From Ailanthus altissimus (Eukaryota > Streptophyta > Magnoliopsida > Sapindales > Simaroubaceae): a stretch of DNA of 64,000 bases. A program made the position numbers and the translations under genes. The DNA lies in assembly GCA_946807835.1 (NCBI GenBank), contig OX327683.1, forward strand, positions 16,807,001 through 16,871,000. Direction: 5' to 3'. The notes under the pieces are model-generated. The model had not been told where the DNA came from, did not search any database, and worked only from the letters and a program-made list of their open reading frames with translations. Every line of letters begins with the position of its first letter. Position 1 is the first letter of the stretch. Shown here one piece after another: positions 45,541-58,746 of the stretch.

Positions 45541-46609
45541 TAATACTAAGATTAAATGGAATTCATTATGTCCAAGTTGATCTAACCATGCAGGACGATT
45601 AAATATATTTCTATTTTAACTCAAAGCTTGTAAATATTACTTTACAATTATACATCGATTTGTTCTAGGCTTTTCAAAATGATGCATTTTTTAAGTTTAT
45701 CTCAATGAATCCAACAATCATACATTAATTAGCTAGATTAAATGTAAGCATTAAGCACCAACAAATCAAAGAATAACCAAGTTCATTTCATTCAAAGTTA
45801 TAAATATCTAAAAACACATGATTGGGTTCAATACCACAAATCTAGACAAATGAAATTATTCAATGTAACTAAGTTTAGATAACAAAATACAAGAAAAAAG
45901 ACAAAACAATCAATATCAAACCCAAAGGTGTAGTAGATGAACTCTAAAGAAACCACTTTTGTCTTGGTTCTAATGCTTCTCTTGAAGTTGTCAATCTTTT
46001 TTGATCGAGTTGAATCCCTCCAAAGTTGATTCCAAGTATTGAATGGTGTTTGTTGACACAAAAAAGAGGATTTTTAGACTAGAACAAGTTACTTTAGTGT
46101 CAAGTTGAAGTTGAAACTTCCTCTCACAAAATTTCAAAAGAGTTACTTTATATAGTATAGGACAATGTCGCAGCATTGAGACTTAGAATGCTCCAAGGTT
46201 CTTAACTGTACTTTATAGACACTGTGGCATTTCGGTTTTCTAACAATGGGTGTTCTAATATTGCTACGATGCTCAACTAGCGCTAGAGCGATGGCTGTCT
46301 TAGGTTGTCTCAGGAAATTATACGGCCTAGAGCGCTGCCCTTATGCCACTACATCTAATTTTCTAGAAACACTAGGGCATTCATCAAAATGGATGAACTT
46401 TGTCGCATTAGCTTATAAAATATTAGGGCATTCATCTTTTCTTTGTACTTTCACTTTGCATTTTCACTATTTGGCTTCGTTATTGTTGATTTTCCCTCCA
46501 AATAATTCATTCCATTGTTTGTCCTACAAATTCAACGTATTAGTGTATAAATAGCATATAATTTCTCGAAAACAACAAAAATCTAAGCTAAAACTGGGTT
46601 ATAATTTTT
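45541..46609. other. Unassigned spacer, possible LTR remnant
   Basis: No host gene was recognised. Minus-strand CTATACTATATAAAGT (about 46166-46151) resembles a TATA box. The sequence at 46260-46440 contains AGCGCT-type words like those in the LTRs at 10.5 and 53.3 kb. The 102-codon frame at 46246-46554 has no family resemblance. Confidence 0.35.
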
Positions 46610-46990
46610 GTCAATTTAATGTTCATCATGTGAATCACTCACAAGTTCATCGTGATGCTCAGGTCAAAGACTCAAATGATCATGAATATTACTCAATTCA
46701 ATAAGACTCTCAATTGACGACTTTATGAAATATCTATTTTAAGTTCTTGTGAATTTGTTTAGTATTCAATCCTCTTTGAATACATGCATGCTTATACGAG
46801 TTTTCATTAAACTTATGTCTACTAAGACTAATTGTCTAGACAATCCAGATATAAACATACACTGATCCGAAAGAAATGTCGATTGACTCGTGTCAACAAC
46901 TATATATCAAGAACGATGTTTTCGAGAATATATTGTGCAATGACATTTATTAACACTATTTTTTTGTCTTTGTTTCATTTTATACAAAGT
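46610..46990 (-). mobile_element. Family C element, partial inverted copy 3
   Basis: Read on the minus strand it aligns with about 27570-27830 of copy 1: the block for TGAGTGATCC, GACCTGAGC, GAGTTGAGTAAT and the GATACTGAAC region. Both ends are eroded. Confidence 0.65.
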
Positions 46991-48291
46991 TTTAACTCTT
47001 AGAATATTAATCTCTTAACACTAACCCAAACTCTTTTAAATTTAAATATTCAAAATTACAATAAACTTAATATCATATAATTAATTATTAATAATTATAT
47101 TAATATTTATTATATAAATATCATAAATTTATACAAACTGCAATGACACTAAACATCAACTTTATTAATTTCTTCTACACCCTATCTTTAATATAGACAA
47201 GAGTTTCTTTATGATTATGACCGAGTATACTTGGTAACCCCATATAACTACCACGTGAAGGCACTTAATTAACCCCTTTAAGTGGTGGCCAAAGATAATT
47301 TTTTAGAAGATGAGACAGATTTATTAAAGCAAACTAAAGGCTTGTAAAACTTTACCATCTGGCCCGACGCTCCAGAATAGAAAGTCAACATTTGTTTAAT
47401 AACCTGACAAGCTGTCTAGCTGGCCTTGCAATAAACAATACTATCATCCACCTAAAACAAAGTTGACATAAAATGGACACTTCAACTTAAATGATGATGA
47501 TACTTTGATATAAGGTTTGTTTGAGCAGTAGCCCAAAAAGTAATAACAATTTTGATTGAAGTTTTAAATTGTTTACTTAATATTTGTAATTGGTGGTTAT
47601 ATAATTAGTAGGAATAATCATATTACTAACTATTTACTATCTTTTTATTTTTATATAAAATATGAGTTAAATTCCTCTCAATTTTGATTTAGGTGGGAAT
47701 TAAAATTCAAACATTTTTTTATATACCTCCAAATCCAATAAATTTTATCAATTGAACCAATAGATACTAACTATTTGTCATATCGTGGTCATAAACATAA
47801 TGTTGTAACGATTAGATACCTCTTATTTAATATGGAGATTCTAGAGTTTAAATACTTGTTGCTAAGTTCATAAAAATATTTTACTTTTTTAATTAAAAAA
47901 TATTTAGATGGAAATGAAAAATCTTATTTAAAAACATCAATTATCACCTTTTATTTAAATTAAGATGGCGGCAGACGTAAAATACATTCAAGCTACTTAT
48001 TTAATATTACTTTTCATTAATTTAATAATGTACTCTTGGAAAATGTCTTCTCTCGCAAAAAAAAAAAAAAAAAACAAAACAAAGAGTGGCATTATTCAGT
48101 TAATGTTTTTGACATACGGCATCAAATTGTTAATATATATATATATATTTATGCACTGAAACTTAAGATTTACCGGAGTAATTTTGGGTTTCCCTCTTTG
48201 CTATTTTTTCAGTTGTCAAAATTTCAAAATTGAAAAGATTTTTGTCTCGGTCTATCACTTGATTAAGATCATATTCCTATAACTTTTGTTC

Positions 48292-48395
48292 TTTAAATAT
48301 ATTTGCACCGGTTGGTGATTTCCATTAGCTAGATTGCTAATCATTTAAATATATTTGCACCGGTTGGTGATTTCCATTAGCTAGATTGCTAATCA
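48292..48395. repeat. Perfect 52-bp tandem duplication
   Basis: Units 48292-48343 and 48344-48395 are identical, including ATTTGCACCGGTTGGTGATT. Perfect identity implies a recent event. Confidence 0.95.
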
Positions 48396-48487
48396 ATGAT
48401 TCTAAGAATGGTGAGAGCACATCTCTAAGTACTATTATTTAATGGCAGCATTATGATGATCATTACTTTTTTTTTTTGATATTTTTT

Positions 48488-48663
48488 ATTATTTTAAAAT
48501 AATTCTATCATTACGTAAATTACAAAAAATAATGAGTTCAATTATGAGTATGTCTTTCACTATGTAACAATTTGTATTATTTTAAAATAATTCTACTATT
48601 ACGTAAATTACAAAAGATAATGAATTCAATTATGAATATATCTTTCACTATATAACAATTGGC
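48488..48663. repeat. 88-bp tandem duplication
   Basis: Units start at 48488 and 48576 and share ATTATTTTAAAATAATTCTA and ATGTCTTTCACTATGTAACAA-like ends, with several substitutions. Confidence 0.85.
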
Positions 48664-49065
48664 TAACAATGAGGATAGGCCATTGGTGGGAACAAATGCC
48701 TGCTACTCTCTTTTTAAATTTTAATTTTTTATTTAATTTATTTTTATTTAAATTAAAAATAAACGAATGAATATATGTTATGTATTCTTAAGTATGCTTA
48801 AATTTCATTTAGAGGAGAGAATAATTCATTTAACTATAGTGTAAGCTATCTAAATTAATGAAAATCATTATTTAATAGAGGTTTTTATATTATTTTTAAA
48901 ACTATTATACTGTATCAATCAGTTGTTACATTTATAGAGGTCAATCTATCTTTCTCTATTATACTTATTGTAAAATCTATAATTGTTAATTTATAGTCAT
49001 AATTATTTTATATATATTAATTTATCATTTAATTTAAAATTTTAAGTTATTAAATAAAGACTTAA

Positions 49066-52000
49066 CAAAGTAGATCATCTGGAGACTGAAACAAAAAATT
49101 AAAAAATTAATTGAAGACAAAAATATAAATAAGAACTCGAATTTAAAATTTTAACTCTTATACTATATTAATTTATTACTTAATTTAAAAAGTTAAACTC
49201 ATAAGTAAAAATTTAATATTAATATTAAAAATAAATCTTAACAACATAATATATCTTTCTTAAATAGCTGCCACATATATGATAATATATATTTTTTATA
49301 TCATATGTGCATAATGATAAATTTTCTGTATAAATAGGATGTATTGATAATTATTGAACCAATACAAGAATATTTGATATTTAACAAATATAAAAGGTGA
49401 CACTTGATATTTGCCACTGGATAGTGAGATCGGTGTTGACAATTGACGTGTTAAGTCCTTTTTTTTTTTTGTCGGTGCAACAGGTTAATGTTAAATGATT
49501 ATTTTCATTCGGCCTGTGCATGTAGTTGAATGACTACAATTTAAATTTTCTATCGAAAAACGCTGTAACATTCCCAATCTCAACAACTTAGCCTAACTCT
49601 TAAAACGACTGCACATGATAAATTTTTTATTAATTTTTGCACGGGAATAATATGCTACACCTCTGTAAGTCTTACTAATAGTTTTCTTCTTCGCATGACC
49701 TCACGTGCGTCTATCTACCCTTCTCCGTTAGACCTCCCAACTTTCACTTCTCTCTTTGTGTAATAACCTAGTGACTTTACGCTATTATCGTTACACATTT
49801 CTTAAAAAATAATAATAATGTTATATTTTTTAAATTATATATTAAAATTTAGATCTTAAATAAAATATCAAGTAATTATTAAATAAAAAAATAATATAAT
49901 AAAAAAATTTATAAATTATAAAAATTAAATATTTAATATCTTATTTGAGATTTAAAATTTGAGGTTTAAATTTAAAATATATAATATTACTATAAAAAAG
50001 AAATAATGAGATTGCATAAATCTATTTGTCACATATGGTAATTGAACTCGAGGTCAAGAACATCACATTTTCATTGGGAATGATAATTTAATTTGGATTC
50101 AAAAAAGATTTAAAAATTCAACTTGACTCAGATTTGTTTTGGATCTAAAAAATTTAAGGTTTTTTTTTTCAAATTTGGATTCGAGTTTTTATAGTAACTT
50201 AGAAATCCAAAAATCTAGAATTTTTTTTAAAAAAAAGAGTCCTAAATTAATTTTTAAAATTCTTAATCTTTAAAATATATGAATCTAATAATTACTTTAT
50301 AAATTAAAATTTTTAAAAGTTCAAAATTTACCAAAAAAATACAAAAAGATTTAAATCTAAATTTGGCCCAACCTAAAAAACTCGAGTAAAACTTGAGTTT
50401 CAAGTTCATAGAAAAATTTTAATCTAAATTTAGGTTGAACAAAACCTAAATTCAAATTTTGATATCTTTAATTCACGCCAACCGTTTAGCCTCTACCTTA
50501 TTTATGAATAAAAAAAATAATCATTATTCTCCTATATAATCTCACTCAATGGCCACTTACTTTTAAAATAAGTTAAAACTCTTGTTGTCGATAATCATAT
50601 TTCTTAAAAACAATAATTTTTCTTGCTATTATATAGTATTACCCTCGATTTAGAGATGGCATTTAATTTTTAAAGTAGAAAATTAAGCTTTCATTTTTTA
50701 ATTATTATTTTTTTAGAATAATTTTATTAGTTAACCAATTAATTCAAAAGAAAAATTAAATTATCTAATATTAATATTAAAAATAAAATTTAACAAATTA
50801 CTAACATAAAATATGAATTAAAATTTTAAATTTAAGGTCTGAAGCAAAATAAATTTTTAGATATTTGAATTCAGAATTTTAACTTTAATATTATATTAAT
50901 TAATTATTTAATTTAAAATATTAAATAAATATTAAATATTAATAATAAAGATAAATCTTAAAAATTTAAATCATTGTCACAAATTTAACTTCAATCGTTT
51001 TTTTTTTTCGTTTTCCCTTTCTTCCTTCACCAAAACCCTACCCAAATCAACCGTGCGCTGCCCTTCTTCTCCACAAGGCATGCCGTCATTTAACAATGCC
51101 ACCTCTCTCTCTCTCTCTCTCTACCATAAAATGCTCTCGTTTAACCAAGACGCCCCTTGCTACCGATATAGATTGTGCCGTGCAGCCTCCAAGATTGTGC
51201 AGGTTTGGCGGCGTTGCCTCATAGGGCCATGCATTCTCATTGTGCAGCCTCCAATTCTAATGATAGATCTCTTATTTTGACATTTATGATTTCGGTGTTG
51301 GAGATATTTTAACCAAATTGTTAGGTTTAGTTGAGTCAATTTGTTGATATCATTGAATTGAGTTAAGTTGTTGGGTATTTTAGTTGTTAAATTGTTAGGT
51401 ATTATGGATGTTAAAGTCACAACACAAACAATAAAAAAAATATATATTGCATTTATACCTTCTCTTTTTTTTCCCCCTGATTTGATGCTTTTGTGTAAGA
51501 ATTCCGTTTTCATGAATTTGTGTATACTTGTGGTTTTTATGAATTTTATTTTTTTTGCTGAAATAAATAGCAAATATTTATTGTCTTCCGAAATAAAAAA
51601 TCAGAATAGAATGGCTATGAGAAGCTAAAGATTTTCTTTTTGCTTTTTATTTTTGTTTTTACACTACTACAAAATAAACTTTTTTTTTTGTGTGGATAAA
51701 ATGGTTTATAATAGATCAATTTTATTATCTTAAGTTCATTCACATAGTGTGACATAATCATTTTAAAATAAAGTTACGGTAAAAGGCTTTTAATCGAATT
51801 TTATTTGATAATTTTTTTTTATTATATATCTTTCATAATATTCTAAATGACATCAAACATAGTATATATATACTATATTTGATACTAGTTAGAATATATA
51901 TATATCGTTTGTTTAAAAATTTATTATTAAATTAAATAATTTATATTATTAAAAAAATAAGTTAATTTATAAAATTGAATTTCAAATTGTTTAAAAATTA

Positions 52001-53089
52001 GGGGGCATAAAATAAACCCACTAATTAATGTGTATAAATATAATAGATTATCGCCTACTAAAAAAAATATATATATTACATCCCAAATTGGTACTAAAAA
52101 AATAGAAAAAAAAACTCATCGATCCTATCATCAATGTTTATCTTAAATTATACAATAATCTTTCAACCTAATGAATCAAAGTTCAAAAAAAAAAAAACAC
52201 TTCAACCCAATCAACATTATTACTTTTGCAGCTTCTCTTCAAGGCTTTGTAGTGGTTATATCAAAAGATAGTGATAGAAAGTTATTAATGAAAAAGAAAT
52301 ATAAAAATAATTTAGTAAAATAAATAATGACGAATAAAATTTAAATTAAAGCATATAAAATAAAGTTAGGTGCAAAATATTTCTCAAACAAAATACAAAG
52401 TAAAAACAATATGCTCAACTGAAACGACGATATGCTTAACTTCTGATAACATGAAAACAAACAAGTATTGACAGATCACTCATGTCTTGTGAGCACGAGT
52501 AGCTAAATATGTGAACAACTGCGTAAGTGGCATGTGCTTATCCGAGAGTAGTAAAACTCCACAAAGCCAAAATATTTTGTAAACTCTTTTTATATTAATA
52601 ATTTGATCATTTAAGAGAAGTTAGTGATAGTCATTTATCTCCACATGCCTTGCAATCACAACCTTCTCACTCTCCTTTAGTTTTGCAGTTTTCTTCTCTA
52701 TGCCCTACGAAAAGAAGTTCTGTTTCAGTTCTTTGTTTTAACGTGTTATTTAATGTTTGCTTGTCACTTCATTGCAAAGGTTGGTTTAAACCAAATCATG
52801 AGAACAACTGGATTGCACTTTAATCAATTGTCAATATTTTCCCCTTTAATCCCAAATAGTACAACATATCTTAAAATAAAGGAAGACAACATAAAAGAAC
52901 AAAATTGAAAATTAACGCATTTAGATGAGAGAGATACAACAATTGAGCGTTCCACTGCTGGAATAAAATTACTTTTCTCCACAACTTTGTTTTGTCTACC
53001 AGCCAGTTGAGCAGCCTCATTTACCAGATTTACAAGGTCTGCCCTGTATAATTTATAAATTCAAAATGTCAATTTTTTTTTTAAATTTT
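49066..53089. repeat. Segmental duplication, copy B
   Basis: Aligns with 33.13-35.93 kb. About 50.3-51.5 kb has no counterpart in copy A. It includes a pyrimidine-rich patch and a (CT)10 run (51103-51122) around a 75-codon frame of no known family. After the nested insertion (53090-62689) homology resumes and reaches the copia LTR at 62866. Confidence 0.8.
51103..51122 (+). repeat. (CT)10 microsatellite
   Basis: A clean dinucleotide run in a pyrimidine-rich patch that looks like a 5' leader, but no gene can be attached to it. Confidence 0.9.
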
Positions 53090-53802
53090 TGTGAGAATAT
53101 TGATTAAAAATTATCGAAATATAATTTAGAGACCAAGTCAAATGCATAGGGTGCGCATAAATCAAAGACGAACGTAAAGGAGGCAGAAAATAAAAAGGAG
53201 CGCACCACGCACCACGCACTAGCGCCACGGCGACCAGGCATAGGCGCATGGGGCCCAATCCAGCACCTGAGCACTGCGGTGCCCAGGCGGGCGCACCAGT
53301 GCCACAACGGTGAGCGCTGAGCGTCGCAGCGCTAGTCGCGGGAATTAGTTTCCCGTTTTGAATTTTTCTTATTTCGTCTCCCACTTACTTCAGAACTCTC
53401 TAAAATGACTCCCACACGTTTAGGGTAAATCTAAGATATCCCAAAGCCTATATAAAGGCTATCAATTGGCTTGTAAACATATCTTTGTGATCAATGAAGA
53501 ATCTTTATGATAGGTTGAGAAATCTTAGTAATCATCAACAATCTTTGTGGTTCTTTGTGAGAGAAAATCCTTAGAGTAAGAGAGAGAGTTTTCTTTGTGA
53601 TCTTTCTTGTAAAAGGCATACTTTGTGAATGCCTTTTAATTCATAATAAGAGAAGAGTGTGATCTTGATCCACCGTGGACGTAGGCAAGTTGTTGAACCA
53701 CGTAATTCTTTGTATGTTCTTCTTCTACCCCTTCTCTCTTTATTCCTTAATTACTTGTTCTGCATATATTGCTTAGGTAATTTTGCTTGTTAGTGTGCTT
53801 CC

Positions 53803-55291
53803 TGATAAGGGCAAATTTGTTATATATTTTCTCATGTTTTTATTATTGATATTTTATGATTTTATGAGAATAGATGGCTATTTATGTGCATTATTGTTAT
53901 TTATAGGGACTTGAACGAAATTTAAAGAAAGAACGCAAAAGGAGCGAAAATAGGGACTAAAATGCAAACTTTTCAAATTATAAGTTCAGCGCCTCCGCGC
54001 CACAAGTATTGTCGCCCCAGCGCTGAAATAGTGATCGAAATAAGAAAAACGACGTGCTTAAGTCGCGTCTAGAGCCCCAACGCTGAAGAGTCACCGCGCC
54101 AGCGACGCTACATCGCCCTAGTGCTATCAACATACCGCGCCAGCGGTGAAGCCGTTTTCATGCAGCGCCCCAGCGCCAAGATCCCACCGCTCCAGCGGTA
54201 ATAGCTTTTTCACGCGTCACCCCAGCGACAGATGCATAGCGCGCCAGCGGTAGTACGAGTCTTAGTCCGACGAGAATTGAGATTTTCAAGCTCATATCAA
54301 TCCCTATATAAAGCCACTCGTTCCCAGCCTTCAAGGAGGAATCGAAGACGACCCAAGAGCACCAAGAATACAAAGCACGAGTCTTGGAGAGTAATAGGAG
54401 CTTAATTGAATCAACTTTAGAGAGAGATACAAGACGTTCTTCGGCATCAAAAGTTCCTAGGCAGCGCAATTAAGAGCAATTCGACGTCTATATCGGTTTG
54501 CTAATAATTGTATCATGATTTATAATTATTTTTACTGTTGTTCTCTTGTAGCCATGAGCTAATTTATTTTCTAGGGTTAATATTTGAACTCAATATGTGC
54601 GCTTAAATTGTCATATCTTTTAGTATTTAATAAACTTAGTCATTTATTATTTAAATTACTTGTGTTTAATGCTTCAATATATCTGGCCAATATATGGTGA
54701 ATGAATTGGTAATATTATTGATAAACTCGGAAGAGGAATCATAATATTTAGACCTAGGTAATTTGATGCATGATTGTAGAGTAACATTCAATGTTGCATA
54801 TGCAAGTTTCAATTTAGGATAGGAATATACCTAATTGGCATGTATGATCAATAAGACCTAATCTTAATGAATCTTAATTTATTACAAGTACCATAGCAAT
54901 ATAGGTATTTGGTAAATTAGGGTATACTTGCATGACCTTAGAAGAGGCTTGTGAATACATTAGCGTCTTGATCAATAATAAAGACTAAGTGAGTTAAATA
55001 TTAGAGGATTAATCATTAAAAAGCATATTGAGGGATAATATTAATCCTAGGTTTTCTCTACATTGCTATCTTCTTATTCTCTTTGCATTGTGTTTTTACT
55101 TTTATATTTTCTACATTCATTCTTAGGTTTTTATTTATCTGAATAATTATTAGGAAGATATAATTTTAATAATTGGTTAAAAAGAAACAATTATCCCTGT
55201 GGGTTCGACATCCGACTTATTTAGTCTCTTTATTACTTGCATACGATAGTGTATACTTGCACTTAATTTATGATATAGAAATATCGCATCA
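53803..55291 (+). repeat. 5' LTR of the Athila-like element
   Basis: TATATAAA at 54305-54312 marks the probable promoter. Upstream of it, 53990-54255 holds about ten GC-rich near-palindromes of the form CCGC.CCAGCGG or GCGCCCCAGCGC spaced about 25-30 bp. An antisense open frame at 54469-54158 is present in both LTRs but is most likely a by-product of composition. Confidence 0.9.
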
Positions 55292-55297
55292 AGTTTT

Positions 55298-55315
55298 TAG
55301 CGCCGTTGCCGGGGA
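55298..55315 (+). promoter_or_regulatory. Primer-binding site (tRNA-Asp type)
   Basis: TAGCGCCGTTGCCGGGGA matches the 3' end complement of plant tRNA-Asp except for one base (TGG expected at the start). This primer is usual for Athila elements. Confidence 0.8.
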
Positions 55316-55427
55316 TAATTAACTACTTTTTTTGCCAATATTAATACCAATCTTTCTAGTTTTTACTTCATATTTTTTTTTATAATTATTTGCTTAATTT
55401 AGTTTTACTTTCTTTGTTACGAGGTAC

Positions 55428-58007
55428 ATGCGAAGATCGAAAAGTGAAGACTTGATTGCTTTTGATCCAGAGATTGAAAGAACTTTAAGAAGAATTAGAA
55501 GAGAGCAAAATCAAGTTAACACTATAGAAGATCAAGTACTAATTGCACCTGACAATGAAGCAAGACCACTAAGGGAGTATGCTGTTCCCTTAGTCAATGG
55601 AATCCATTCAAGCATTCAAAGACCAACTGTTCAAGCTAACAACTTCGAGATCAAGCCAAGCACCATTCAAATGCTCAAGGATTCGGTACAATTTGGTGGA
55701 CTGCCCAATGATGATCCAAACATGCACATCATCAACTTCTTGGAGATATGTGATACATTCAAGTACAATGGGGTGTCCGATAATGCAATCTGTCTAAGAT
55801 TGTTTCCCTTTTCCTTGAGAGACAAAGCAAAAAGCTGGCTGCTATCACTTCCATCTGGATCCATAGCGACATGGGATGATCTTGCACAAAAGTTCCTCGC
55901 CAAATTCTTTCCACCTGCTAAAACTGCAAAGATGAGGAACGACATCACATCATTCCTACAACTAGATGGAGAATCTCTTTACGAGGCATGAGAGATATAC
56001 AAGGATATGCAAAGAAAATGTCCTCGTCATGGAGTTCCGAAGTGGTTACTTGTACAAACATTCTACAATGGATTAGCCGGTCAATTCAGAACGATAGTAG
56101 ATGCTGCAGCTGGAGGAGCACTTATGAATAAATCCACCGAGGAAGCTTATGATCTACTAAATGAGATGGCGTCCAATGCCTATCAATGGCCCACTGAAAG
56201 GTCCACCACAAGAAAGATCGTTGGACTATACGAAGTAGACACTTTGACCACATTATCCGCCTAAGTCAATCTCTTGACCAAACAATTAAACAACTTGGGA
56301 GTTAATGCCATCAAGAGTCAACCTATCACTTGCGATTTCTGTGGAGGAAATCATGCTAATGGACAATGCATGGAGACTGCTCAATATGTAGGGGACTTCA
56401 ACCGCAACAATCCTAATTCAAATTTTTACAATCCTGGATGGAGAAATCACCCCAACTTTTCATGGAACAACAATAATCAAGGACAGCATTCTAAAGCTCC
56501 TCCTAGCTTCCAACCGCAAATCCAGCAAGAGAAAAAATCAGACATTGAAGACATGCTCTTACAATTTATGAAGAAAACAGATGCACTCTTCCAAAGTCAA
56601 GCAGCTTCACTTAGAGCCTTGGAGAATCAAGTAGGATAACTTGCTACAGCAATAAACAATCGACCTTAAGGAACTCTACCAAGCAACACCGAAGTTAATC
56701 AAAAAGGAAGCGTAGAACAGTGCCAAGCCATCTCCCTAAGAAGTGGTAAAGTCTTACATGATAACACTCCTCAACCACAGCTTTCGGAAATGATAGAGAA
56801 GGAAAAAGAACCAGTGGTCCAGCAAGATGACATGCAACTATATAGACCACCTATACCATTTCCTCAGAGATTACAGCAGCTAAGAAGTCAAGAGAAAAGT
56901 GCTGAAACGCAGAAAAGCATAGAAAAAGGTATTCAAGTGCAAGAACAGAAAAGAGAAAATGCAGCAGAAGATACCAATAGCAACCCGCAGAAGTAACCTA
57001 CGCAATCATTCACTCCACCACCTCCATTTCCTCAGAGGCTGCAAACGAAGAAACTAGATAAGCAGTTTTCAAAATTTCTTAATGTTTTTAAGAAATTACA
57101 TATTAATCTTCCTTTTGCAGATGCACTGGAGCAAATGCCGAGCTATGTGAAATTTATGAAGGAAATCCTATCAAAGAAGAGAAGAATAGATGACTTCGAG
57201 ACTGTGGCCCTGACAGAAGAGTGTAGCACCATCCTTCTAAAGAAGCTACCTCCAAAGCTCAAAGATCCTGGGAGCTTCACCATATCATGCTCAATTGGAA
57301 ATTATGATTTTGGGAAGGCACTTTGTGATTTAGGAGCTAGCATCAATCTTATGCCACTGTCTGTGTATAAAAAATTGGGACTGAGAGAAGCCAAGCCAAC
57401 AAATATCACACTTCAGCTGGCAGATCGTTCTCTCACCTATCCCAAGGGATTAATTGAAGATGTATTGGTTAAAGTCGATAAAATAATCTTCCCTGTCGAT
57501 TTCATTGTTTTGGACATGGAAGAAGACAAGGAGATCCCTATCATCCTTGGAAGACCTTTCCTAGCCACTGGAAGAACAATCATTGATGTGCAAAAAGGGG
57601 AGTTGACCATGAGGGTACAAGAGGACACAGTCACTTTTAAGGTCTTCAAGGAGATCAAATTACCAACTGAAAATGAAGACTGTTTCTGCATTAATGTGGT
57701 GCATCCAAATGTTAAGCAAATTAAAGATATGGAGACATTGGATCCTCACATCCGAAAAAGAGCATTGAAGCATAGAAAGGCAAGAGAGAAGAAGAAAAAG
57801 CAGCATCACGACAAAGCAAGCAAAGAGAAAGAAAAGGAAGAACCATCTCCTCAGTCTAAGATTAAAGTCTTTCTGGAGAGACAGAAGAAGAATACAGCAA
57901 AAGATACTGCCCGAGGTTTAATTGCAAAAATATGGAAGCCGAAAAAGAAGAAAGCCAGCAAGATCACTCACACAAATGCTTCTACCAGCATCTTTGATCC
58001 ACCATAA
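55428..58007 (+). pseudogene. Athila-like Gag-protease, five in-frame stops
   Basis: One frame of 860 codons runs from ATG 55428 to TAA 58005-58007. Gag: REYAVPLVNG, QANNFEIKPSTIQML, VQFGGLPNDDPNMHI, LRLFPFSLRDKAKSWL and KFLAKFFPPAKTAKMRNDI, all close to Athila Gag. A zinc knuckle, CDFCGGNHANGQC, lies at about 56332-56370. Protease: KALCDLGASINLMPLSVY with the DLGAS active site at about 57328, and IPIILGRPFLATGRTIIDVQ. A basic tail rich in Lys (57770-57985) ends the ORF. Stops are at 55989 (Trp expected), 56262, 56637, 56667 and 56994 (Gln fits at most). There is no frameshift. No RT follows. Confidence 0.9.
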
Positions 58008-58129
58008 GAGAATATAAAGCCTCGTCAAGCCGATGACGTTAAATCAAGCGCTACTTAGGAGGCAACCCAAGATAAGTATTATTATTATTATTATCATTTT
58101 TCTTCTTTTCTTTTTCAACAAAAAAAAAA

Positions 58130-58640
58130 GGGTTCAGCGCTCCAGCGGAATAACATGGTGCGGCAGCGACAGAAAAATTGAGACACCACCGCCCCCGCGG
58201 TACACGCAGCATCGCGCCAGCGCAAATTCCAGTATCTGTCCCAAAACTTGCCTTAGCGCTGGCGCGACATTAATTCATCGCGGGCGCGCCACTATGTCGC
58301 TCCAGCGGTGGAACCTCAACGCTGCAGCGAAAGACAGAAGATGAAAAAGCCGTTACTCTAATTCACCGCCCCCGCGCTACATGTCATGGCGCGCCAGTGC
58401 CAGTACAGTTTTGAAAAATTATGATACCATCATGGCGCAGGAGCGAGACAGGGATTATAGCCGCAACGATATTCAGAGCGGGCGCGACAAGAAGATTAGC
58501 ACCGCAGCGCTACTCAGAGCGGGCGCGATACATGATGTATAGCCTCAGCGATATACAGCGCGGGCCCGAAGCTTGATGTACCGCTGCAGCGATATTAAGC
58601 GCTGGCGCGATAGAACAGATACCGCGGCAGCGACACTATA
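58130..58640 (+). repeat. GC-rich zone with a 41-bp tandem array
   Basis: Five diverged 41-bp units start at 58434, 58475, 58516, 58557 and 58598. Each opens with AGMGCGGGCGCGA or a relative and carries CCGCAGCGAT about 27 bases in. The 58130-58433 part holds the same words (CCAGCGG, GCGCCAGCGC, CGCGGGCGCGCC) less regularly. It lies between Gag-protease and the accessory ORF, in an element that is otherwise AT-rich. Confidence 0.85.
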
Positions 58641-58746
58641 GATTCAAAAATAAAAAGGGCGTGAATAGGTACACAATCCACACCAATTCCTTTACAATCT
58701 CTTCACTTACTATATTCTTGTGATCAATCAGGTAAAGAACAGAATC

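Larger units (their letters stand above)
46991..49065. other. Intergenic AT-rich spacer with small tandem repeats
   Basis: No gene or element terminus was recognised. It contains the duplications at 48292-48395 and 48488-48663, which are listed separately, and a poly-A run at about 48059-48074. Confidence 0.55.

Noticed and set aside
46246..46554. 102-codon ORF
   Set aside because: No family resemblance. The surrounding sequence looks like LTR-type sequence on the opposite strand.
51053..51280. 75-codon ORF after a (CT)n leader-like tract
   Set aside because: No homologous family, no splice pattern, and no counterpart in the duplicated copy A.
54158..54469. Antisense 103-codon ORF present in both LTRs (also 61542-61853)
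   Set aside because: It exists in two copies only because the LTRs are duplicates. It lies over the promoter and leader with no family resemblance.
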